Shown: in pieces, positions 1 through 8,387 of the stretch
How positions within the stretch are numbered: the first letter of the stretch is position 1
Layout: each line of letters starts with the position of its first letter
Assembly: GCF_023674425.1 (NCBI RefSeq)
Contig: NZ_CP098401.1
Coordinates: 1,922,001 to 1,986,000, forward strand
DNA from: Sphingomonas donggukensis
Lineage (GTDB): Bacteria; Pseudomonadota; Alphaproteobacteria; Sphingomonadales; Sphingomonadaceae
Direction of reading: 5' to 3'
Length of the DNA: 64,000 nt
Translations under genes and position numbers: made by a program
The notes under the pieces: generated by a model
Told to the model about the DNA's origin: nothing
Databases searched by the model: none
What the model saw: the letters and a program-made list of their open reading frames with translations, nothing else

Positions 1-352
1 GGCAGCGCGCGGTCGGATCGCCGCCGTCCAGCGCCGGGGTGGCGAAGTGGACGCCCAGCGACTGGATGTCGTGCGCGAAGACCTTGCCCAGCTGGTCGTC
101 GGCGACCTGGCCGATGAAGCCGCATGGCTGGCCGAGCGCGGCGAGCCCGGCGATGGTGTTTGCCGCCGAACCGCCCGACACTTCCTGCCCCGGACCCATC
201 TTCGCATAGAGCGCATCGGCATCCTCTGGCGAGAAGATCAGCTGCATCGACCCCTTGGTCATGCCCTGATCGGTGATGAACTGGTCATCGGCCTGGGCGA
301 GGATGTCGACGATCGCGTTGCCGATCGCGACGACGTCGTAGCTGGTGGTCAC
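1..352 (-). CDS. PfkB-family sugar/adenosine kinase, N-terminal part (cut by left edge)
   Basis: Reading leftward from a GTG at 352, the translation begins VTTSYDVVAIGNAIVDILA and continues through GGSAANTIAGLAALG and GFIGQVADDQLGK. These are the N-terminal signatures of PfkB/ribokinase-fold kinases, closest in style to the alphaproteobacterial adenosine kinases. Such enzymes phosphorylate a nucleoside or sugar using ATP in the cytoplasm. About 117 residues are visible; the C-terminal catalytic GAGD motif lies outside the window, so the substrate cannot be fixed. The start is supported by a GGGAGAA ribosome-binding site at 357-363. An opposite-strand reading frame here is a shadow. Confidence 0.85.
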   Translation of the reverse strand, partial: MTTSYDVVAIGNAIVDILAQADDQFITDQGMTKGSMQLIFSPEDADALYAKMGPGQEVSGGSAANTIAGLAALGQPCGFIGQVADDQLGKVFAHDIQSLGVHFATPALDGGDPTARC

Positions 353-452
353 GGACTTCTCCCGAAAAAATACGATGGGGCGCCCTAGGGAGACTCCGCG
401 ACACGCGCAATCGCGCTTCGAAACGCGCGGTCGAGCGGCTAGGGATACGGGC

Positions 453-1130
453 GTGCTCACCGCCTTCACCCTCTCACTCGCGCAGCTCGGCGACCGCGCG
501 TTCCTGGCGGTGCTGGCGAAGTCGCTGGCGGTGACGCTGGCGTTGCTCTCGACGCTCGGCGCGGGGCTATGGTTCGGGGCTCGCGCGCTAGCCGCTTGGC
601 TGGGCGCGACCGAAGGGCTGTCGGGCATCGCCGGCTTTCTGGCGCTGCTCGGCGGCCTCGCAATCGGGTGGCTGATCTTCCGCGCGATCGCCATCGCCGC
701 GGTCGGGCTGTTCGCCGACGAGGTGGTGGAGGCGGTCGAGGCGAAACATTATCCCGCGGCGCTCGCGAGCGCGCGGCCCGTGCCGTTCGTCCGGTCGCTG
801 GCGATGGGCGCGGGCGGGATCGCGCGGACGATCCTAGTCAACCTCGCCGCGACGCCGCTCTACATCCTGCTGTTCGCGACGGGCATCGGCACGCCTATCG
901 GCTTCTTCGCGGTCAACGCGGTGCTGCTCGGGCGCGACCTGGGCGACATGGTCGCGGCGCGGCACCTGCCGGCAGAGGGGTTGGCGGAGTGGCGGCGCAC
1001 GACCCGGGCGCGGCGCTGGACGCTGGGTGCGGCGGGCACCGCGCTGTTGCTGATCCCCGTCCTCAACCTGATCGCGCCGATCGTTTCCGCGGCGATGGCG
1101 ACGCATCTGTTCCACCGGAGACAACCATGA
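453..1130 (+). CDS. EI24 domain-containing (CysZ-like) integral membrane protein
   Basis: A 225-residue hydrophobic protein with about four to five membrane segments, including AAWLGATEGLSGIAGFLALL and the re-entrant-looking TPLYILLFATGIGTPIGFF near residues 135-160. This layout and the conserved Tyr/Pro/Gly pattern fit the EI24/CysZ family, which in other bacteria includes sulfate uptake proteins; transport of sulfate here is not shown. I chose the GTG at 453 because AGGGA at 441-445 precedes it at good spacing. A longer frame from 345 adds a charged tail unlike the family. The stop overlaps the next gene by four bases (ATGA), indicating translational coupling. Confidence 0.8.
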   Translation: MLTAFTLSLAQLGDRAFLAVLAKSLAVTLALLSTLGAGLWFGARALAAWLGATEGLSGIAGFLALLGGLAIGWLIFRAIAIAAVGLFADEVVEAVEAKHYPAALASARPVPFVRSLAMGAGGIARTILVNLAATPLYILLFATGIGTPIGFFAVNAVLLGRDLGDMVAARHLPAEGLAEWRRTTRARRWTLGAAGTALLLIPVLNLIAPIVSAAMATHLFHRRQP

Positions 1131-1498
1131 AGCCAGTCCTCGCCCTCCTCCCGATCGCGGCGCTTGCCGCCTGCACCACGACAGCGCCCGAAGCTCGGCC
1201 CGCGGCGCGCATCCCGATCCCCACGATGACCTATGGCACCGGCGGATTGGAGCGGGTGCTCGGCCAGACCGCGCGCGGCCTGACCCAGCAGTTCGGCGCC
1301 GCCGACGCGGATGTCGCGGAAGGGACCGGGCGCAAGCTGCAGTTCGGCAGCCGAATCTGTGTACTCGACGCCTACCTCTATCCCAAGGGCTCGGGCGAGC
1401 CTGTCGTGACCTATGTCGACGCCCGCCAGCGTGACGGCAGCGCGATCGACCGCGCCAGCTGCGTTGCCGCGCTTAGCCGGCGCGAGGGCGGTAAGTAA
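1127..1498 (+). CDS. Small lipoprotein of unknown function
   Basis: A 123-residue protein starting MKPVLALLPIAALAACTTTA. The signal peptide ends in a clear lipobox with Cys16, so it should be lipidated and membrane-anchored. The mature part contains RVLGQTARGLTQQFG and a two-cysteine C-terminal region (ICVLDAYLYPKG and DRASCVAALSRR). Similar short lipoproteins are common in sphingomonads, but no function is known to me. It is coupled to the EI24 membrane protein by the ATGA overlap, with GGAG at 1117-1120 as ribosome-binding site. Confidence 0.75.
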   Translation: MKPVLALLPIAALAACTTTAPEARPAARIPIPTMTYGTGGLERVLGQTARGLTQQFGAADADVAEGTGRKLQFGSRICVLDAYLYPKGSGEPVVTYVDARQRDGSAIDRASCVAALSRREGGK

Positions 1499-1510
1499 TC
1501 ACCCGTCCCC

Positions 1511-1585
1511 GTCGTCGCGAGCGTAGCGAAGCAACCCAGGGGCATCGCGCGGGGCGCTGGATTGCCTTGCTACGCTCGCAATGAC
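1511..1585. repeat. REP-like extragenic palindrome (family A)
   Basis: An imperfect inverted repeat. The left arm at about 1511-1537 carries GCGAGCGTAGCGAAGCAA and the right arm at about 1559-1585 carries its near reverse complement. It ends inside the 3' end of queG. This type of palindrome is recurrent in sphingomonad genomes. As a hairpin it could also serve as a bidirectional terminator between the converging lipoprotein and queG genes. Confidence 0.7.
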
Positions 1586-2637
1586 GGCGCAGGGGTAAGG
1601 CGGCCCAGCGCCCAAGCCGCCGCTTCCGCCACCACCGGATCGGCATCGTTCAGCAGCGCCCGCACCGGCCCCACCAGCGCGGCGTCACCCGAATTGCCCG
1701 CCGCGATCAGGCAGTTCCTGACCATGCGGTGGCGCCCGATACGCTTGATCGGCGACCCGGCGAACACCTCGCGAAACGCCGCGTCATCGAGCGCCAGCAG
1801 GTCGGCAAGGCGCGGCGCCATCAGCTCGCTGCGCGGCTGGAACGCGCGGTTAGCAGCGGCTGCGGCGGCGAACTTGTTCCACGGGCACACGCTCAGGCAA
1901 TCGTCGCAGCCGTAGATGCGGTTGCCGATGGCCGCGCGGAACTCGTGCGGGATCGGCCCCTTGTGCTCGATCGTCAGGTACGAGATGCAGCGCCGCGCAT
2001 CGAGGCGGTAGGGCGCGGGGAAGGCGTCGGTCGGGCATGCCCGCTGGCAAGCCTCGCACGACCCGCAAGTGTCGCGACCGGGCGCATCCACCGCGAGGTC
2101 GAGCGTGGTGTAGATCGCCCCCAGGAACAGCCAGCTGCCATGATCCCGGCTGACGAGGTTGGTGTGCTTGCCCTGCCAGCCCAGTCCCGCCGCCTCGGCC
2201 AGCGGCTTTTCCATCACCGGGGCGGTATCGACGAACACCTTTACGTCCGCCCCCGGCGCCGCGGCGACCAGCCACCGCGCCAGCGCCTTCAGCGCACGCT
2301 TCACGACGTCGTGATAATCGGACCCCTGCGCATAGACCGACACGCGGCCCCGGTCGCCGACGTCGGCCAGCGCCAGCGGGTCAATGCCGGGGGCGTAGCT
2401 CATGCCGAGCGCGATGACGCTCTTCACGTCCGGCCACAAACCTGAGGGGCTTTCGCGGTGATGGGCGCGCTCCTCCATCCAGATCATCGATCCGTGCGCG
2501 CCCTCGTCCAGCCATTCGCGCAGCCGCGCAGCCGACGCGGGCGCAGCATCGGCGCGCGCGATGCCGACCGCGGCGAACCCCAGCTCCGCGGCCTTTTCTT
2601 TCAACTGCGCGGCGAGTGTCTTGTCTTCGTGCACCAC
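1570..2637 (-). CDS. queG: Epoxyqueuosine reductase QueG
   Basis: A 355-residue protein that catalyses the last step of queuosine synthesis, reducing epoxyqueuosine to queuosine in tRNA, with cobalamin and two [4Fe-4S] clusters. Both cluster motifs are present: [12 protein letters not shown] at about residues 180-191 and [10 protein letters not shown] at about 230-239. A cobalamin-binding N-terminal half precedes them, including the family-typical [19 protein letters not shown]-terminal HEAT-like stretch ([20 protein letters not shown]) recognises tRNA in the family. The start is GTG at 2637; a second GTG at 2634 is equally possible. The stop codon lies within a REP-like palindrome. Confidence 0.95.
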   Translation of the reverse strand: MVHEDKTLAAQLKEKAAELGFAAVGIARADAAPASAARLREWLDEGAHGSMIWMEERAHHRESPSGLWPDVKSVIALGMSYAPGIDPLALADVGDRGRVSVYAQGSDYHDVVKRALKALARWLVAAAPGADVKVFVDTAPVMEKPLAEAAGLGWQGKHTNLVSRDHGSWLFLGAIYTTLDLAVDAPGRDTCGSCEACQRACPTDAFPAPYRLDARRCISYLTIEHKGPIPHEFRAAIGNRIYGCDDCLSVCPWNKFAAAAAANRAFQPRSELMAPRLADLLALDDAAFREVFAGSPIKRIGRHRMVRNCLIAAGNSGDAALVGPVRALLNDADPVVAEAAAWALGRLTPAPSLRA

Positions 2638-2674
2638 CGCCCGCTACCACGGTGGGGAAGGTACTTCACCCTCC

Positions 2675-2743
2675 CCGTTCGTTTCGAGCGAAGTCGAGAA
2701 ACGGGGCTGCCACAGATTTCTCGACTTCGCTCGAAACGAACGG
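2675..2743. repeat. Perfect 27-bp inverted repeat (REP-like, family B)
   Basis: The arms at 2675-2701 and 2717-2743 are perfect reverse complements, 27 bases each, separated by a 15-base loop. Each arm contains TTTCGAGCGAAGTCGAGAAA or its complement. The right arm ends only a few bases before the start of the ABC transporter ATPase gene. It resembles dispersed extragenic palindromes of sphingomonads. Confidence 0.9.
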
Positions 2744-2751
2744 ATGTGGGT

Positions 2752-3672
2752 GTGCGCGATTCCAGCCTGGCAGTTACCGCAACCGGCCTCGCCAAACGCT
2801 TCGGCGACCGCCGCGTGGTCGATGGCGTCGACATCGCGGTCCCGACGGGGTCGATCTACGGCGTGCTGGGCCCCAATGGCGCGGGCAAGACGACGACGCT
2901 GCGGATGCTGCTCGGCATCATCGAACCCGACGAGGGCAGCCGCAGCCTGCTCGGCCACGCCCATCCGCGCGACGCCAGCGACCAAGTCGGCTACCTGCCC
3001 GAGGAGCGCGGGCTGTATCCCGGGATGAAGGCGGTCGAGGCGATCGCCTTCATGGGTGCGCTGCGCGGGCTCGACTGGCGCGCCGGGCGCAAACGCGCGC
3101 GGGTGCTGCTGGAGGATGCGGGCCTCGCCCACGCCGCCGACCAGAAAATCAAGAAGCTGTCGAAGGGCATGGCCCAGCTGGTCCAGCTGCTCGGATCGGT
3201 CGTCCACACGCCCGAACTGCTGGTGCTCGACGAGCCGTTCTCCGGCCTCGATCCCGTGAATCAGGAGCGGCTGGAGGCGCTGATCGTCGCGCAGCGCGAC
3301 CGCGGCGCCACCATCCTGTTCTCGACTCACGTCATGGCCCATGCCGAGCGGCTGTGCGACCGGCTGACCATCATCGCCGGCGGCAAGGCGCGGTTCGAGG
3401 GGACGGTGGACGACGCCCGCGCGACTCTGCCGGTGAAGGCGCGCTACATGCCGCACCACCCGAGCGACGACATCGCGAAACTATTGCCCGCCGACGCGCA
3501 GCCAGAGGGCAAGGGCTGGGTCTTCACCATGCCGAACGAAGGGATCGAGGGAGTGCTGGTGAAGCTGATCGACGCCGGATACGGCATTTCCGGCCTGTCG
3601 ATCGAACCGGCGCGGCTGCACGATGCCTTCGTCAAGATTGTCGGCCGCGAAGCGCTGGAGGCCGCGGCATGA
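2752..3672 (+). CDS. ABC transporter ATP-binding protein (NatA-like)
   Basis: A 306-residue ATPase that powers the adjacent ABC-2 permease. Walker A is GPNGAGKTT at about residues 42-50, the signature region is KKLSKGMAQLVQ (an LSKGM variant of LSGGQ) near 140, Walker B is LLVLDEPFSGLDP near 158, and the H-loop is STHV near 195. The C-terminal extension with a DUF4162-type tail is typical of NatA-class exporters. No ATG is available in frame near the N-terminus. GTG at 2752 (or 2746) is the most likely start and lies just after the REP palindrome. The stop overlaps the permease start (ATGA). Confidence 0.9.
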   Translation: MRDSSLAVTATGLAKRFGDRRVVDGVDIAVPTGSIYGVLGPNGAGKTTTLRMLLGIIEPDEGSRSLLGHAHPRDASDQVGYLPEERGLYPGMKAVEAIAFMGALRGLDWRAGRKRARVLLEDAGLAHAADQKIKKLSKGMAQLVQLLGSVVHTPELLVLDEPFSGLDPVNQERLEALIVAQRDRGATILFSTHVMAHAERLCDRLTIIAGGKARFEGTVDDARATLPVKARYMPHHPSDDIAKLLPADAQPEGKGWVFTMPNEGIEGVLVKLIDAGYGISGLSIEPARLHDAFVKIVGREALEAAA

Positions 3673-4901
3673 TCGCGAACAAGCTGCTCCGCCAGACGCT
3701 GACGGTCGCGCGCCGCGATTTCATCGCGACGGTGTTCACGCCCACGTTCCTGATCTTCCTGCTCGCCCCGCTCATCATGATGAGCTTCGGTGCGGTCGGC
3801 GGCTTGGGGGCGGCATCGATGGCGGACAGTGCGGCGGACAAGTCGCGGATCATCGCGATCGTCGCCCCCGCCGACGCCGGCGCTGTCGTCGCCGCCGACA
3901 AGGCGCGCCGCGACCTGTATCGCCGCCGTGAGGGACCCCCCACACTGATCGTCGAGAAGCCCGGCGCCGATCCCGCCTCGCAGGCGCGCGCGCTGTTCGA
4001 TGCGAAGGACATCGATCCCACCGCCGTCCTCTACGGTCCGCTCGACCGCCCGACCGTGCTTCATGCACCGGTCGGCACCCACCACGCAGCCTATCTGGCG
4101 CAACTGGCGGAGGACGTGCTGGTCACCCGCCGCGTCGGGGCGGGCGAGCTGTCGGTCGCCACGATCGAGCCGTTCAAGGCGACGCGCACCCGCCCGTCGG
4201 GCCGCGGCACCAACCAGGCGGCGTTCTTCACCGTGTTCGGCCTGTTCATCCTGACGCTGATGCTGGCCGGCCAGGCGGTCGGCACGATGGCGGAGGAGCG
4301 GTCGAACAAGGTGATCGAAATCCTCGCCGCTGCCGTCCCGCTGGAAAGCGTGTTCCTGGGCAAGCTGATCGGCATGTTCGGGGTCGCCGTGCTGTTCGTC
4401 GCCTTCTGGGGAACGGTGGTCGTCAACATCGGCCAGCTGCTCCCGCCGACCTTCGCGCGTGCCTTTGCCGAGGTCGGACCCGCAGTCGGCCCGTCCTTTG
4501 CGATCCTGTTCCTCGCCTATTTCACGATGGCGTATCTGCTGCTGGGCGCGGTGTTCCTGGGCATCGGCGCGCAGGCGAGCACCCCGCGCGAGATTCAGAT
4601 GCTGTCGCTGCCCATCACCATTTTCCAAGTGGCGATGTTCGGGTTGAGCCAGGCGGCGGCCTCGCAGCCCGATTCGACGCTGGCGCGGGTAGCGGAGATC
4701 TTTCCGTTCAGCTCGCCCTTCGCGATGGCGGCGCGGGCGGCCAACAAGCCGGAGCTGTGGCCGCACCTGCTGGCGCTCGGCTGGCAGGCGCTGTGGGTCG
4801 GCCTCACGATCTGGCTCGGCGCCCGCCTGTTCCGCCGCGGCGTGCTGCAATCGGGCAGCCCGCCGTTCTGGAAGCGGGGGCGGAAGCCTGCGGTCAGCTG
4901 A
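3669..4901 (+). CDS. ABC-2 type permease (NatB-like)
   Basis: A 410-residue membrane partner of the upstream ATPase. The first transmembrane segment is at about residues 20-45. A large soluble domain (about 50-180) follows, then a cluster of C-terminal helices beginning at AAFFTVFGLFILTLMLAGQA. The motif EERSNKVIEILAAAVP right after that helix is diagnostic of the NatB/ABC-2 permease family. The pair probably exports a small molecule or ion; the substrate cannot be read from the sequence. Translation is coupled to the ATPase by a four-base overlap. Confidence 0.9.
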   Translation: MIANKLLRQTLTVARRDFIATVFTPTFLIFLLAPLIMMSFGAVGGLGAASMADSAADKSRIIAIVAPADAGAVVAADKARRDLYRRREGPPTLIVEKPGADPASQARALFDAKDIDPTAVLYGPLDRPTVLHAPVGTHHAAYLAQLAEDVLVTRRVGAGELSVATIEPFKATRTRPSGRGTNQAAFFTVFGLFILTLMLAGQAVGTMAEERSNKVIEILAAAVPLESVFLGKLIGMFGVAVLFVAFWGTVVVNIGQLLPPTFARAFAEVGPAVGPSFAILFLAYFTMAYLLLGAVFLGIGAQASTPREIQMLSLPITIFQVAMFGLSQAAASQPDSTLARVAEIFPFSSPFAMAARAANKPELWPHLLALGWQALWVGLTIWLGARLFRRGVLQSGSPPFWKRGRKPAVS

Positions 4902-4928
4902 CCACGCGACGGGGCCGTCGCAACACTA

Positions 4929-4943
4929 TTGACATGCGTGTCA
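4929..4943 (+). promoter_or_regulatory. Probable -35 box overlapped by a TetR-like palindromic operator
   Basis: TTGACA at 4929-4934 is a consensus -35 element for the P450 gene; the matching -10 about 17 bases downstream (4952-4957, ATTCTC) is poor. The -35 is embedded in the dyad TGACA-TGCG-TGTCA (4930-4943), a spacing typical of TetR-family operators, so repression from this site is plausible. No TetR gene lies next to it. Confidence 0.45.
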
Positions 4944-4981
4944 GTTAGGTCATTCTCCGACAAAAGTTCAGGAGAGACCCG

Positions 4982-6217
4982 ATGGCGACGCTGGCCCCGC
5001 AACCGGACACCGTATACGCGCCCGATCCGCTCGACGTCAGCCGGCCCGAACTCTACCGCGACGACACCTGGCATTCGCCATTCCGCGAGCTGCGCGCGAA
5101 GGGCGGCATCCATTACACCGAGGTGTCCGACTTCGGGCCGTACTGGTCGATCGCGAACTACAAATCGATCGTCCACGTCGAATCGCTCCCCGAACTCTAC
5201 TCGTCCGAAGCCGCAGGCATCACCATCGCCGACCTGAAGGAAGGTGATGTGCGCATGCCGATGTTCATCGCGATGGACCGGCCCAAGCACACCGGCCAGC
5301 GCCGCACCGTCGCCCCCGCCTTCACGCCCAGCGAAATGGTGCGGCTGAGCGCAAACATCCGCGCGCGCACCGCCGAGGTGCTCGACGCGCTGCCGGTCGG
5401 CGAAGGGTTCGACTGGGTTGATACCGTGTCGATAGAGTTGACCACGCAGATGCTGGCGATCCTGTTCGACTTCCCTTGGGCCGACCGGCGCAAGCTGACC
5501 TTCTGGTCCGACTGGGCCGGCGATATCGAGATCGCGAAGGATCCCGTGAAGAAGCAGGAACGGCTCGCCCACCTGTGGGAGTGCGCCGCTTACTTCTCGC
5601 AATTGTGGAATGCGAAGGTGGGCAAGGAGCCGAGCCCCGACCTCATCAGCATGATGATCCATTCGGACGCGATGTCGGAAATGGACCAGCAGGAATTCCT
5701 GGGCAATCTGATCCTGCTGATCGTCGGCGGCAACGATACCACCCGCAATTCGATGTCGGCCTATGCCTACGGCCTCGACCGCTTTCCGGACGAGCGCGGC
5801 AAGCTGGAGAATGACCCCGGTCTGATCGCCAATGCGACGCAGGAGATCATCCGCTGGCAGACGCCACTCGCCCATATGCGCCGCACCGCGACCGCGGATG
5901 CGGAAATCGATGGCCACCGCATCCGTGCGGGCGACAAGCTGGCGCTGTGGTACGTGTCGGCCAACCGCGACGAAAGCGTGTTCGCCGACGCCGATAGCAT
6001 CCGCGTCGACCGGGCAAACGCGCGGCGGCACCTGGCGTTTGGGCACGGCATCCACCGCTGCGTCGGCGCGCGGCTGGCCGAATTGCAGATCGGCATCTTG
6101 CTCGAGGAAATGGCGAAGCGCCGGCTGCGCGTGAACGTGACCGGGGAGCCGACCCGCGTCGCGGCGTGCTTCGTCCACGGCTACAAGTCGCTGCCGGTCG
6201 AACTCAGCCGCTATTGA
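4982..6217 (+). CDS. Cytochrome P450
   Basis: A 411-residue soluble bacterial P450 mono-oxygenase, normal length for class I enzymes. The I-helix oxygen-activation motif GGNDTTR lies at about residues 248-254, the ExxR pair is E288/R291, and the haem loop FGHGIHRCVGARLA places the thiolate ligand at Cys360. The start is ATG 4982 with AGGAGAG just upstream. No ferredoxin or ferredoxin reductase gene is adjacent, so redox partners must come from elsewhere. The GGNDTTR form and N-terminus resemble sphingomonad CYP108/CYP153-like clans, but the substrate is not deducible. Confidence 0.95.
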   Translation: MATLAPQPDTVYAPDPLDVSRPELYRDDTWHSPFRELRAKGGIHYTEVSDFGPYWSIANYKSIVHVESLPELYSSEAAGITIADLKEGDVRMPMFIAMDRPKHTGQRRTVAPAFTPSEMVRLSANIRARTAEVLDALPVGEGFDWVDTVSIELTTQMLAILFDFPWADRRKLTFWSDWAGDIEIAKDPVKKQERLAHLWECAAYFSQLWNAKVGKEPSPDLISMMIHSDAMSEMDQQEFLGNLILLIVGGNDTTRNSMSAYAYGLDRFPDERGKLENDPGLIANATQEIIRWQTPLAHMRRTATADAEIDGHRIRAGDKLALWYVSANRDESVFADADSIRVDRANARRHLAFGHGIHRCVGARLAELQIGILLEEMAKRRLRVNVTGEPTRVAACFVHGYKSLPVELSRY

Positions 6218-6285
6218 TCGGGGACGATGCAACTTTTCGGGCGGTTCAGACGAATGTAAGTGCGAGCCCGATAAGGACATTTGCC

Positions 6286-6762
6286 ATGCAAACCGATCGC
6301 CGCACCCTGCTGACCGCCGCCGGCGCGACCGCCGCCGCCGCGCTGCTGCCCCTCCCCGCCTTCGCCAAATACCAGGTCGAGATGACCGACGCGGCGTGGC
6401 GCAAGAAGCTGTCGCCCGCCGCCTATGCGGTGCTGCGCAAGCAGGATACCGAGGTGCCGTTCACCAGCCCGCTCAACAAGGAGCATCGCTCGGGCGTGTT
6501 CGCCTGCGCGGGCTGCGCGCTGCCGCTGTTCACGTCGGTGACGAAGTTCGAGAGCGGGACCGGCTGGCCGAGCTTCTACGCGCCGCTCAGGAATGCGGTC
6601 GCGACGACGACCGACCGGACGCTGGGGATGACGCGGGTGGAGGTGCATTGCCGCCGCTGCGGCGGGCATCTGGGCCATGTGTTCGACGATGGGCCGAAGC
6701 CGACCGGCAAGCGTTACTGCATGAACGGGGTGGCGATGGCCTTCACGCCCCGCAAGTTCTGA
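6286..6762 (+). CDS. msrB: Peptide-methionine (R)-S-oxide reductase MsrB, Tat-exported
   Basis: A 158-residue methionine sulfoxide reductase acting on the R isomer. It begins MQTDRRTLLTAAGATAAAA, a twin-arginine signal ending near AFA (residue about 27), so the enzyme should act in the periplasm. The zinc-binding pairs CAGC and CRRCGGH are present, as are GTGWPSF and GHVFDDG. The catalytic cysteine is C145 in RYCMNGVAM. The start is supported by AAGGA at 6273-6277. Cytoplasmic MsrB forms lack such a leader. Confidence 0.93.
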   Translation: MQTDRRTLLTAAGATAAAALLPLPAFAKYQVEMTDAAWRKKLSPAAYAVLRKQDTEVPFTSPLNKEHRSGVFACAGCALPLFTSVTKFESGTGWPSFYAPLRNAVATTTDRTLGMTRVEVHCRRCGGHLGHVFDDGPKPTGKRYCMNGVAMAFTPRKF

Positions 6763-6768
6763 CCGGGC

Positions 6769-7320
6769 TTAGAGGTCCAGCTTGAACGCGGCGGCGCGGG
6801 CGGTGGTGACGACCGGCGCGGGCGACGATGCCGCGATCGTCACGCGCGGTGCATCGCCAGCTTTCGCGGCGCCGCCGGCATAGATGAAGCCGTTGACCGG
6901 GTAGCTCGACGTGCCGAGGTCGCCGTTGCCCGCGAACCACACCTTCACCTTGCTCCAGTCGCCCGCTGCCGACACGTCGACGGCGCGCACGTCGCGCTCG
7001 ATCTGTCCGCGGCGCGACCAGTTGGCGTGGGTCAGCAGGACGACGCGGTCGCTGATGACCTGCGACACGGTGGCGACATGGCCCAGGCGCATCCGTGCGG
7101 TGGCGGCGAAGGACATCACCGCGCCCTTCTTCGGCACCACGCCGCGGGCGTATTTGCCGGCGGCCTGGCTCCACCACGTCAGCGCGTTGCCGAAGATGTT
7201 CACGCCCGAAATGGTGCGGGCATAGGGCGCGCACTGCCAGAAGCGGGCCTGCGCCGGGGCTGCCGTGAGCGTGCAGGACAGGACCAGCGCGACAAGCGCC
7301 GTAAAGCCACGAACGAACAT
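6769..7320 (-). CDS. Secreted CHAP-domain protein (putative amidase/peptidase)
   Basis: A 183-residue protein with a signal peptide (MFVRGFTALVALVLSCTLTA, cleavage near AQA). The mature part has the CHAP-fold cysteine in FWQCAPYARTISG, the histidine in GHVATVSQV and the polar residue in THANWS. These are the three catalytic positions of NlpC/CHAP amidases, which cut peptidoglycan cross-links. A Gly/Ala-rich tail follows. The start is the ATG at 7318-7320. A longer in-frame reading upstream would lose the signal peptide, so it is rejected. Confidence 0.85.
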   Translation of the reverse strand: MFVRGFTALVALVLSCTLTAAPAQARFWQCAPYARTISGVNIFGNALTWWSQAAGKYARGVVPKKGAVMSFAATARMRLGHVATVSQVISDRVVLLTHANWSRRGQIERDVRAVDVSAAGDWSKVKVWFAGNGDLGTSSYPVNGFIYAGGAAKAGDAPRVTIAASSPAPVVTTARAAAFKLDL

Positions 7321-7326
7321 GAAAAA

Positions 7327-7340
7327 AGACCCCCCGGTCT
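7327..7340 (-). promoter_or_regulatory. Hairpin plus T-run immediately before the CHAP start codon
   Basis: On the minus strand AGACC-GGGG-GGTCT forms a 5-bp stem followed by T5, ending a few bases before the ATG. It looks like a minimal intrinsic terminator or a structure hiding the ribosome-binding site. The stem is short, so its function is uncertain. Confidence 0.35.
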
Positions 7341-7669
7341 CGCTGAACCCTTGGATGAGCCGGGAGTAGCAGCGGTTGTGCGGTCGCGAACCCATGCGGC
7401 GATGAGTTGCGGGGGTTTCCCGACGAACCGTGGTTGGTTCCACGAACCTGTTCGACTCATCGTCCAACCCGTTCGATTCACCGCAGTTGTTGCGCGAAAG
7501 CCGCACCCGAATCGCGATCGTCATGCCGCGACTCGGTTCGTCGCACGACGTGTTGCGGCGCAGCGGTATCCATGATGGATTCGCTGAATACCGGGCGAAC
7601 GGGTGGTTAAGGGGAGCGTTAACCATTCGGGCGCATCATCGGGTTCTGGATTGGGTGGGGTGTCGAACC
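7341..7669. other. Intergenic region between divergent CHAP and hypothetical genes
   Basis: About 330 bases without a supported gene; any protein reading here is a weak extension of neighbours. It should hold the promoters of both divergent genes. The only clear structure is GGTTAA-GGGGAGCG-TTAACC at 7605-7624, a perfect 6-bp inverted repeat. It resembles a CtrA box, but the two TTAA halves are separated by 8 rather than 7 bases. Confidence 0.5.
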
Positions 7670-8221
7670 ATGACGTCACGCATGAAACCGGCAGAAGGCG
7701 CGATGACGCTGGCCGAGATGAAGGAATTCGCCGGCTTCAGTGCCGCGACCCAGCGATACATCCGCCGCTCGCTCGACATCGGGCTCGACCGTGACGACGC
7801 GATGGAACGCTGGTCGCGCGACGTGATCGAGGCGGCGAGCATCCGCGCGCAGGCCCGTATGTACGACCGCCTGCCCGACCTGCGCGAGACGATCCCCGAC
7901 GACAGCGGCCTGGGCGCGGTCGAGCCGTTCATGGCGCCGCTGGTGACCGTCAGCGCGTTCGACCTGGGCCAGGGGCGGCTGCCGACCTTCTCGGCCTATC
8001 GCTTCCTCTACGAACGGCTGATCGGCGCGGACGTCCGCCCCTGGCTGCCCGCCGCCTTCTGCGCCGCCGCAGCGCTGCCAACGCTGCACCCGGATTTGCG
8101 GCGGAAACTGCTCCAGTCGATCAGCGAAGCCGCTGCGACGGCGAGCGGCTGGTCGAACCGGAAGCCGGCGTTCTTTCCGTACTGGGTGGAAAAGGTGAGC
8201 GATCTCGCTTTGCCGAACTGA
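7670..8221 (+). CDS. Hypothetical protein
   Basis: A 183-residue, probably cytoplasmic, helical protein that I do not recognise. It has a basic N-terminal half (TQRYIRRSLDIGLDRDDAME) and ends in a Trp/Arg/Pro-containing region (ADVRPWLPAAFCAAAALPTL, then LLQSISEAAATASGWSNRKP). There is no signal peptide, membrane segment or known catalytic motif. ATG 7670 is chosen over a frame extending back to 7430; a second ATG follows at 7682. The ribosome-binding site is weak. Confidence 0.55.
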   Translation: MTSRMKPAEGAMTLAEMKEFAGFSAATQRYIRRSLDIGLDRDDAMERWSRDVIEAASIRAQARMYDRLPDLRETIPDDSGLGAVEPFMAPLVTVSAFDLGQGRLPTFSAYRFLYERLIGADVRPWLPAAFCAAAALPTLHPDLRRKLLQSISEAAATASGWSNRKPAFFPYWVEKVSDLALPN

Positions 8222-8236
8222 CGTTCGGGGAAGATA

Positions 8237-8383
8237 AAAGGGGGTTCAGGGGAGGCGCAAAGGCGCGAAGAATCTCGCTTTCGGGTCAAAGGACGTCCGC
8301 GATAGCGAACTTTCAGAATATATTGCTGCCGCGGACCAGCGCCGCAAAGTCAGCCCCTCCTTCGCGCCTTCTCTGAACCCCTT
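8237..8383. repeat. Long imperfect inverted repeat (REP-like, family C)
   Basis: The left arm (about 8237-8270) contains GGGTTCAGGGGAGGCGCAAA and GGCGCGAAG. The right arm (about 8360-8383) is its imperfect reverse complement CTTCGCGCCTT-CTCTGAACCCC. It lies between two converging genes and could act as a bidirectional terminator. Confidence 0.6.
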
Positions 8384-8387
8384 AATA

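Noticed and set aside
7605..7624. A CtrA binding site upstream of the hypothetical gene at 7670
   Set aside because: The two TTAA halves are separated by 8 bases, not the 7 of the consensus; kept only as an inverted repeat.
7430..7669. N-terminal extension of the hypothetical protein back to 7430
   Set aside because: The extra residues are low-quality, rich in Ser/Arg, and cross what should be the promoter region.
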